A DNA stretch of 10,566 nt, taken from the NCBI GenBank assembly GCA_903859225.1, contig CAIOLV010000095.1, positions 1 to 10,566 of the forward strand, in the 5' to 3' direction. Shown here piece after piece: positions 6,875 to 10,566 of this stretch. The notes beneath the pieces were generated by a model. The model made no database searches, was not told the origin of the DNA, and worked only from the letters and a program-made list of their open reading frames with translations. The first letter of the stretch is position 1, and the number at the start of each line of letters is the position of its first letter. The position numbers and the translations under genes were made by a program. The stretch comes from an uncultured bacterium (GTDB lineage Bacteria; Bipolaricaulota; Bipolaricaulia; UBA7950; UBA9294).

Positions 6875-7702
6875 CTATGGGAGCGCGCGAATGGGAGCGA
6901 ATCCCATCTCGAGGACCAGTCGCTGGCCATCATCAGAGAGGATCCACATGAGGACGTCAAACACCTTGCCCGTGGGAAAGCCGTTCGTGACCATGAGCAG
7001 CGGGCGGGCGATAGGGAACGTGCGATCGAGAGCGGTCTGCACCGTGGCGAGAATGCCATTCACGGCGACCGCTCTGACGGAGGCGTTGAGGTAGCCAAGG
7101 CCGACGTAGCCGATGGCGTTGGGGTTGCTGGCGACTTCGTTCGCGACATCGGCGTTCGACGACGTATATACAGCCTCCGTCGTGACGGCTGCACCCTTGA
7201 GAATGAGGTCGCTCCACGAGCCGTAGGTCCCGGATGAACTGTCGCGCGAAACGACGAGAATGGGGATGTTCGCGCCGCCGACCTGACTCCAGTTCGTGAC
7301 CTCACCGGTGTAGATCTGCCTCAGTTGGTCTATTGTGAGGTTGGAGACCGGATTGGACGGATGGACGATCGGGGAGAGCGCGTCGTTCGCGACGTACCAC
7401 ATCATCGGGTAGACGCCCTTCGCTACGGCCGCCACGTACTCCTCCGCCTTCAGCGCGCGCGACGAGTCGCAGATCATCGTCGTACCGTCGATCAGATTTG
7501 TGATGCCGACCCCCGAACCGCCGCCCGAGACTTCAATTTCGTAGATGCCCGCATACGCCTCAGCAACCGCCTGGGCGATGGGAAGAACCGTCGTCGAGCC
7601 GCTCATCGTGACGTCGGCCGCGCTGACCGCGAAGCCGAGCGTGAAGAGTCCTGCCACGAGCGCTGCTGCCACTCCGACTTGGAACCCTCGACGTCTTGCC
7701 AT
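6875..7702 (-). CDS. pstS: Phosphate ABC transporter substrate-binding protein PstS
   Basis: The 275-residue protein is the periplasmic phosphate receptor of the Pst system. An N-terminal type I signal peptide is visible: RRR at 3-5, a hydrophobic core to about 25, and a likely AVSA cleavage site near residue 29. There is no lipobox cysteine, so the protein should be soluble in a periplasm rather than lipid-anchored. Phosphate-site motifs are SGSTTVLPI (34-42), SGGGSGVGI (59-67) and SRDSSSGTYGSW (152-163), the last typical of PstS. The start at 7702 is chosen for the signal peptide and an AAAGG SD 8 bases upstream; the in-frame start 69 bases further up runs through the promoter. As first gene of pstSCAB it has its own promoter, and it is divergent from the arsenate reductase-like gene. 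Confidence 0.95.
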   Translation of the reverse strand: MARRRGFQVGVAAALVAGLFTLGFAVSAADVTMSGSTTVLPIAQAVAEAYAGIYEIEVSGGGSGVGITNLIDGTTMICDSSRALKAEEYVAAVAKGVYPMMWYVANDALSPIVHPSNPVSNLTIDQLRQIYTGEVTNWSQVGGANIPILVVSRDSSSGTYGSWSDLILKGAAVTTEAVYTSSNADVANEVASNPNAIGYVGLGYLNASVRAVAVNGILATVQTALDRTFPIARPLLMVTNGFPTGKVFDVLMWILSDDGQRLVLEMGFAPIRALP

Positions 7703-7733
7703 GTTGACCGCCTTTCGTCCTATTGAGTTGTTG

Positions 7734-7761
7734 GTGACAGTATATAGACTCGCCACATAAT
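7734..7761 (+). promoter_or_regulatory. Possible divergent promoter for the ArsC-like gene
   Basis: On the plus strand GTGACA (7734-7739) and CATAAT (7756-7761) stand 16 bases apart and overlap the pstS promoter completely. Each hexamer matches the consensus at five of six positions. If used, the leader to the ATG at 7853 would be about 85 bases, and polymerase could bind only one of the two promoters at a time. A TACACT at 7837-7842 is a weaker alternative -10. Confidence 0.35.
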
Positions 7762-7767
7762 ATGCAA
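7739..7767 (-). promoter_or_regulatory. Predicted pstS promoter
   Basis: On the minus strand TTGCAT (7767-7762), a 17-base spacer and TATACT (7744-7739) give a good sigma70-like promoter, with a leader of about 30 bases to the ATG. The core GTCTATATACT (7749-7739) is identical to that before pstC. In this AT-rich island a TGCAT also occurs 18 bases further upstream, a possible second site for a regulator. No textbook Pho box is recognised. Confidence 0.65.
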
Positions 7768-7852
7768 ACAAACGATGGAATGCATACCAGAGCGCGACTT
7801 GAGCTGCAAGCGGAAGGCGCTTCGAGAGTCGAGCGCTACACTCAGCGGCGCC

Positions 7853-8293
7853 ATGACATCGTCAGAGAGCGACAGGGGCCGCAGGATCGCTGTTCTCTCC
7901 GTGTGCCGTCACAACGCGGTCCGTTCGCAGATGGCAGAAGCGCTGCTTCGCGCCCGCTTCCCGGAACGCTACGAGGTTGCGAGCGCGGGAACCGCGCCCG
8001 CTGGCGTCCACCCGCTGGCGCTGCGGGTGCTTGACGAGATCGGCACCCCGACCGCCGTGTTGCGCTCGAAAGGCGTTGGGGAACTGGTCGACCGTGCGTT
8101 CGACGTTGTCGTCACGGTGTGCGGACGGGACGAGCCATCGTGTCCGTTCTTCCCGGGCGGGCAGCAGCTGCATCGGGTGTTCAACGATCCAAGCATGAAG
8201 ATAGGTTCGGAAGAAGCGCGTGTCGCGGCGTTCCGCGGGACTCGCGACGAGATCGATTCCTGGATTCGCGATACGTTCGCAACGGGCCCCTAG
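7853..8293 (+). CDS. Arsenate reductase-like protein, LMW phosphatase fold (thioredoxin type)
   Basis: This 146-residue protein belongs to the low-molecular-weight tyrosine phosphatase/ArsC superfamily. The P-loop CRHNAVRS (18-25) fits CX5R(S) and resembles the CVHNAGRS loop of thioredoxin-linked ArsC. A second pair, Cys90 and Cys97 in VCGRDEPSCPFFPG (89-102), matches the redox cysteines (82 and 89 of S. aureus ArsC) that classical phosphatases lack. The likely role is therefore reduction of arsenate to arsenite in the cytoplasm. The start at 7853 gives the usual short N-terminus, though the SD is weak; an in-frame ATG at 7775 would add 26 unlikely residues. It is divergent from pstS, and since Pst systems take in arsenate as a phosphate mimic, the pairing is functionally sensible. 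No arsenite pump or ArsR is in the window. A protein phosphatase role is less likely but possible. Confidence 0.85.
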   Translation: MTSSESDRGRRIAVLSVCRHNAVRSQMAEALLRARFPERYEVASAGTAPAGVHPLALRVLDEIGTPTAVLRSKGVGELVDRAFDVVVTVCGRDEPSCPFFPGGQQLHRVFNDPSMKIGSEEARVAAFRGTRDEIDSWIRDTFATGP

Positions 8294-8321
8294 ATGCGAG
8301 TCGGGTGTGTCGAGATCCAGC

Positions 8322-8549
8322 CTATGTCGCCGGCGGCAGGGCGTCCGCGCGCGCGTTCCAGTTGCGGGCAGCGTCGGCGATCGCCTCGGGACCGAGGACG
8401 TGCTGATACGTCGATCGCATCTTGGCCGGGCACTTCGTGCACGAGACGTACCCGTTGTAGTCGATCTCGTCGGCCTGAGTGATCGTTGCGGAGCGGCACC
8501 AACTGCGAGCCTCCCCACCGCAGAACGGACAAGGCTTGAGCTTGAACAT
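8322..8549 (-). CDS. Small Lar-like zinc-ribbon protein
   Basis: A 75-residue protein beginning LKPCPFCGGEA (4-14), with Cys7 and Cys10, then VSCTKC (35-40) with Cys37 and Cys40, and ending with AARNWNAR (60-67). This pattern, two CxxC knuckles plus a terminal WNxR, is that of the Lar (restriction alleviation) family, which is common in phages and prophages; the four cysteines should bind zinc. The start at 8549 is supported by GGGGAGG 4 bases upstream and by the family-typical beginning; the frame continues upstream without support. No other phage gene is nearby, so this is a lone gene and restriction alleviation is only a family label. It is convergent with the ArsC-like gene, 28 bases apart, with no obvious terminator between them. 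A -10-like TATGCT at 8600-8595 may serve it, with a poor -35. Confidence 0.75.
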   Translation of the reverse strand: MFKLKPCPFCGGEARSWCRSATITQADEIDYNGYVSCTKCPAKMRSTYQHVLGPEAIADAARNWNARADALPPAT

Positions 8550-8715
8550 GCGCCCTCCCCGGCACGGTCCGCCGGAATCATCCTTCATCCGAGAGCATAT
8601 CGAGAAGCCGCCTGGAGCCACGGGACGCGTTTCCCCCTCGTGTCGGCCACCTGCCTCCCCTGCTCACCCGAGAGCCAGGGCTGAAAGGGGTTGCCGTCCG
8701 GGATTGCGTCGCGCG

Positions 8716-8744
8716 TTGACTGCCTTCGGCAGCGCATCTATGCT
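8716..8744 (+). promoter_or_regulatory. Predicted promoter of the split-barrel gene
   Basis: TTGACT (8716-8721), a 17-base spacer and TATGCT (8739-8744) give a good sigma70-like promoter, with the start expected near 8751. An SD (AAAGGA, 8778-8783) lies 7 bases before the ATG at 8791. The rest of the gap 8550-8790 shows no gene. Confidence 0.65.
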
Positions 8745-8748
8745 TGGG

Positions 8749-8770
8749 CGCGTCGGGCTAGCCCGACGCG
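8749..8770. promoter_or_regulatory. Perfect 22-bp palindrome over the predicted transcription start (operator candidate)
   Basis: Two 11-base arms (CGCGTCGGGCT and AGCCCGACGCG) are exact reverse complements with no spacer. The palindrome begins 4 bases after the -10 element, covers the expected +1 and ends 7 bases before the SD. This is the classical position of a repressor operator. As RNA the same bases could form a hairpin in the leader, though without a proper loop. Confidence 0.65.
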
Positions 8771-8790
8771 GCTAGAGAAAGGATGGAACG

Positions 8791-9228
8791 ATGGGTGCAT
8801 CGATCGCCGAGATTCAGCAGGAAGTGTGGAATCTGCTCAAGGCCAGCCAGTGTGTGTACCTTGCCACCGCGGAGGGCGACCAGCCGCGCGTGCGGCCGGT
8901 GACGTTGCTTGATATCGACCGCAAGTTCTGGATTGCGACAGGGCGACGAAGCGCCAAGGCGCGCCAGATGTTGCGCAACCCGAACGTCGAGTTCTGCCTG
9001 CCGCTGAGCGAGACGTGCGGCACCGGGTACTTGCGCGTCGCCGGAATCTCGGCGGCGGAGACGGATCCAGAAACGCGGAAGAAGATCGGCGCTCAGATCC
9101 CTTTCTTGAGCGAGTACTGGTCCGGCCCGGATGACCCGAACGTCGTGCTCTTTCGCATCACGCGGGTCGAGATCGAGTACCTGAAGCCCGGCGAGATGAC
9201 GGCGGTCACGTTCCTCGTTCAGCCCTGA
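8791..9228 (+). CDS. Pyridoxamine 5'-phosphate oxidase family protein (FMN split barrel)
   Basis: A 145-residue protein of the pyridoxamine-phosphate-oxidase-like split-barrel family, which usually binds FMN or a related flavin as a dimer. Visible features are an N-terminal helix (IAEIQQEVWNLLK, 5-17), the strand pattern VYLATAEGDQPRVRPV (22-37), FWIATGRRSAKARQMLRNPNVEFC (46-69), which corresponds to the flavin-phosphate strand and the following helix, and a C-terminal VEIEYLKPG strand (126-134). It lacks the length and C-terminus of true PdxH, so vitamin B6 synthesis is not implied. Such small members are often flavin reductases, nitroreductase-like or of unknown substrate. It has its own promoter, a good SD and a palindrome at the start site, so single-gene regulation is likely. 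The substrate is unknown. Confidence 0.85.
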   Translation: MGASIAEIQQEVWNLLKASQCVYLATAEGDQPRVRPVTLLDIDRKFWIATGRRSAKARQMLRNPNVEFCLPLSETCGTGYLRVAGISAAETDPETRKKIGAQIPFLSEYWSGPDDPNVVLFRITRVEIEYLKPGEMTAVTFLVQP

Positions 9229-9263
9229 GTCTTCCGGGAGCCCTGAACGGCGTAACGACTCAG

Positions 9264-9388
9264 AACCGCAGAGCGCGCAGAGGGAAGACGCGACGCTCGG
9301 GGCGGGCGACACGACGTAGAACTCCCCTCCATCGCGGCGACGAGTCAGGCAGGGTGCTCCTCCAGACCCCCTTCGCGTTCTCTGCGGC
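9264..9388. repeat. Inverted pair of CGCAGAG-type repeats, copy 2
   Basis: The left arm, 9264-9290, contains AACCGCAGAGCGCGCAGAGG, identical over 20 bases to the reverse complement of part of the right arm of copy 1 (1361-1391). The right arm, 9367-9388, is a degenerate reverse complement (TTCGCGTTCTCTGCGG). The arms flank 76 bases with no gene and no visible similarity to the interior of copy 1. Together with the short flanks this fills the gap 9229-9477. Confidence 0.7.
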
Positions 9389-9441
9389 ACGGAGCCGGAC
9401 GTTCATCCACGCGCTCACCGTCTGCGTTCCGATACGGTGGC

Positions 9442-9470
9442 TTGCTGAGATGGCTTTCACCGGCTACGAT
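9442..9470 (+). promoter_or_regulatory. Predicted leaderless-type promoter of the 81-residue gene
   Basis: TTGCTG (9442-9447), a 17-base spacer and TACGAT (9465-9470) are followed after 7 bases by the ATG at 9478. Transcription would start at or next to the start codon. Confidence 0.5.
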
Positions 9471-9477
9471 GAAGACC

Positions 9478-9723
9478 ATGTGGATCGACCAGGCGGTCGA
9501 GGCGACGGTGGAGTTCCCGAGCAGTCTGACATTTCCGCGCCTGCGGGCCATTCGCTTCCGCGACGAGGAGATTGCGTTCCCCACGCCGGCGCGCGTTGAC
9601 CCGACCCCAAGCGCGCTCGTGTACCGGATGAGGGCCGGCGCGCGGGAATACACACTTCGGTTCGAGCCCACCCACCAGCGGTGGACCCTCGAGTCCATTC
9701 GCGCGTCGTCAGTTCTGCCGTGA
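9478..9723 (+). CDS. Small protein of unknown function (81 residues)
   Basis: I do not recognise a family. The protein is rich in predicted beta strands, with alternating patterns such as RAIRFRDEEIAF, ALVYRMRAGAREYTLRFEP and RWTLESI, and has no membrane segment, signal peptide or cysteine. The regular pattern and the ending (a W-x-L-E-S-I strand) look like a real small soluble domain rather than a shadow frame. The start could be 9469 (ATGAAGACCATG) or 9478. I prefer 9478, because a promoter -10 ends 7 bases before it and leaves no room for an SD, which suggests a leaderless message. It follows the second CGCAGAG repeat pair and converges with the next gene, 109 bases away; that gap holds only a 10-bp palindrome (AGGGATCCCT, 9797-9806). 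Confidence 0.55.
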   Translation: MWIDQAVEATVEFPSSLTFPRLRAIRFRDEEIAFPTPARVDPTPSALVYRMRAGAREYTLRFEPTHQRWTLESIRASSVLP

Positions 9724-9832
9724 CGGCCTTCTGCGGTGCACTCCGCCAACACGAACGCGTCGAGGCGCGCAGCACTTCGCACGGCCTGCCGCGGGAGGGA
9801 TCCCTGCATGCTTCCAGCGAGTTCCGGCCGCG

Positions 9833-10174
9833 CTACGGTGCCTGACGGCTGTCGGCCGAGAACTTGACCCCGTCGGCGGCCGCCTCGGTGACGCGGACGG
9901 GGATGGTGATCCGCTCTCCGCGATGGACCCAAGAGATAGCCACCTCGACCGACTTGCTCTTGGAGATGGGCTCCGGGTTCCCGGGCGTGAAGGTGCCGGA
10001 AACCTCGGAACTCTCCAGCGTGCGCTGCGGCTTCTGGTCGCCGAAGAATCTCTTCTTCCCGGCGACGAAGTGGAGCACGCCCGTCATCGTGACGAGGCCG
10101 GGTATCCGCTTCTCGCCGGTGGCTAGGACCGCAGGCCCCTGATACTTGACTTGCTCCGGGTCGATCGGTTTCAT
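9833..10174 (-). CDS. Small protein of unknown function (113 residues)
   Basis: Not confidently recognised. The protein is soluble-looking, beta-rich and basic in the middle (GKKRFFGDQKPQR), with no signal peptide or membrane helix. The run PGLVTMTGVLHFVAGKKRFF, followed by TLESSEVSGTF, vaguely recalls bacterial PH/GRAM-like domains, where a TxxxLxF strand precedes an I/V-x-x-V strand; this is only a resemblance. The frame is open to 10366, but the start at 10174 is chosen because a promoter (TTCACC, 17 bases, TACCAT) ends 7 bases before this ATG and the upstream part is arginine-rich shadow-like sequence. As for the neighbouring small gene, no SD fits, so a leaderless mRNA is likely. It is divergent from the molybdenum hydroxylase gene. 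Confidence 0.55.
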   Translation of the reverse strand: MKPIDPEQVKYQGPAVLATGEKRIPGLVTMTGVLHFVAGKKRFFGDQKPQRTLESSEVSGTFTPGNPEPISKSKSVEVAISWVHRGERITIPVRVTEAAADGVKFSADSRQAP

Positions 10175-10181
10175 GGCCCGT

Positions 10182-10210
10182 ATGGTAGCTCGATGGAAGC
10201 TGCGGGTGAA
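10182..10210 (-). promoter_or_regulatory. Predicted leaderless-type promoter of the 113-residue gene
   Basis: On the minus strand TTCACC (10210-10205), a 17-base spacer and TACCAT (10187-10182) are followed after 7 bases by the ATG at 10174, the same spacing as at the 9478 gene. Confidence 0.5.
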
Positions 10211-10394
10211 ATCCGGCGACTCAAGTCGAGTCGCGAATCTGGCCAGAAGGAATTCCGCGGCTGACGCGCCGAGGCCAACGCGGTCTAGCTTGTGGAGAGG
10301 CAGATCGGCATACAGGTTCGGGACAGGACGTGGACCACGGAGGCGCGGTGCGTCGATGATCGGCACTGCGCGGCCTGAGAACCGGTCTGGCCTC

Positions 10395-10423
10395 TTGGCA
10401 GACTAACCGGCGTCTCGTATGAT
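10395..10423 (+). promoter_or_regulatory. Predicted promoter of the molybdenum hydroxylase operon
   Basis: TTGGCA (10395-10400), a 17-base spacer and TATGAT (10418-10423) give one of the best sigma70 matches in the window. The expected start is near 10430, giving a leader of about 75 bases. Confidence 0.65.
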
Positions 10424-10438
10424 GACTCCTGTTGGGGC

Positions 10439-10480
10439 GAGCAGACGCGCGATCTCTAGCAGGGTCGCGCGTTGTTGCTC
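10439..10480 (+). promoter_or_regulatory. Hairpin in the 5' leader of the molybdenum hydroxylase gene
   Basis: ACGCGCGA (10445-10452) pairs perfectly with TCGCGCGT (10465-10472) around a 12-base loop. A further GAGCA/TGCTC stem (10439-10443 with 10476-10480) extends it across a small internal loop. It ends 12 bases before the SD (AAGGAG, 10493-10498). It is too small to be the known Moco RNA motif. It may be an mRNA-stabilising stem, a protein-binding site or a translation control element. Confidence 0.5.
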
Positions 10481-10504
10481 CAGTCGAGGTGGAAGGAGCC
10501 GAAC

Positions 10505-10566
10505 GTGCTCGGACGTTTCGACTACGAGAGACCCGCGAGCGTGGCCGAGGCGGCGCGACTTCTCAC
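10505..10566 (+). CDS. Molybdopterin dehydrogenase FAD-binding subunit (N-terminus only)
   Basis: Only the first 20 codons are in the window, from a GTG start with AAGGAG 6 bases upstream. The peptide LGRFDYERPASVAEAARLL matches the FxYxxPxSxxEAxxLL opening of the FAD-binding subunit of molybdenum hydroxylases (CoxM, XdhB and similar). These pass electrons between the [2Fe-2S] subunit and FAD in enzymes acting on CO, purines, aldehydes or aromatics. The large and iron-sulphur subunits would be expected next, outside the window. The substrate cannot be guessed from this fragment. The strong promoter 75 bases upstream suggests this is the first gene of its operon. Confidence 0.72.
   Translation, partial: MLGRFDYERPASVAEAARLL

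Larger units (their letters stand above)
10175..10504. other. 330-base divergent intergenic region
   Basis: This stretch holds the leaderless-type promoter of the minus-strand gene at its left end and the promoter and leader of the molybdenum hydroxylase gene at its right end. Open frames cross 10211-10394 on both strands, but their translations are arginine/serine-rich and show no domain, so I see no gene there. Confidence 0.6.

Noticed and set aside
5661..7094. Long open frame (477 codons) on the plus strand opposite pstC and the end of pstS
   Set aside because: The translation is extremely rich in Arg, Glu, Gly and Asp, crosses an intergenic region and the opposing promoter, and has no recognisable domain: a shadow.
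8758..9390. 210-codon minus-strand frame opposite the split-barrel gene
   Set aside because: It runs through the repeat element and the gene on the other strand and ends inside the 22-bp palindrome; the plus-strand gene has the promoter, SD and family pattern.
10439..10504. Moco riboswitch before the molybdenum hydroxylase gene
   Set aside because: The leader is about 75 bases and forms essentially one stem; the known motif is larger and multi-stemmed.

Overview
The window is ordinary chromosomal sequence from a GC-rich prokaryote (around 60-65% GC by eye). It is most likely an uncultured bacterium. Genes are dense, two pairs overlap through ATGA junctions, Shine-Dalgarno (SD) sites are recognisable, and most genes have sigma70-like promoters with 16-18 bp spacers. 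The phosphate-binding protein has an ordinary type I signal peptide and no lipobox, which fits a cell with a periplasm. The PhoU-type regulator has the archaeal-style layout (AbrB/SpoVT-like N-terminus plus PhoU domains). I recall that layout from archaea and some deep-branching bacteria such as Bipolaricaulota/Acetothermia; this placement is a guess, not a determination.

Layout. (1) 1-1135: a two-subunit class I fumarase, with the alpha subunit cut off at its 5' end and the beta subunit complete. (2) 1136-1485: an intergenic stretch with a pair of inverted CGCAGAG-type repeats. (3) 1486-2847: a short-form malic enzyme. Fumarase and malic enzyme together would convert fumarate to malate to pyruvate. 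(4) 2922-3953 (+) facing 7702-3950 (-): the phosphate uptake locus. The AbrB-PhoU regulator converges on a pstS-pstC-pstA-pstB operon, and the two outer genes end in the same CTAG. pstS and pstC each have their own promoter, and the two promoters share an 11-base core. (5) 7853-8293 (+): a thioredoxin-type arsenate reductase-like protein, divergent from pstS. The pairing makes sense because Pst transporters also admit arsenate. (6) 8322-8549 (-): a small Lar-like zinc-ribbon protein. (7) 8791-9228 (+): a split-barrel flavin-type protein, with a perfect 22-bp palindrome over its predicted transcription start. (8) 9229-9477: a second inverted CGCAGAG repeat pair. (9) 9478-9723 (+) and 10174-9833 (-): two small unrecognised proteins, both with promoters placed as for leaderless mRNAs. 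(10) 10505 to the right edge (+): the start of a molybdenum hydroxylase FAD subunit, with a good promoter and a structured leader.

The central theme is phosphate/arsenate handling: a high-affinity phosphate importer, its probable regulator and a probable arsenate reductase, with promoter elements that look co-regulated. I see no clear undescribed multi-gene system. The less ordinary signals are in non-coding DNA: the shared pst promoter element, the operator-like palindrome, the paired inverted repeats, the structured leader and the leaderless starts.
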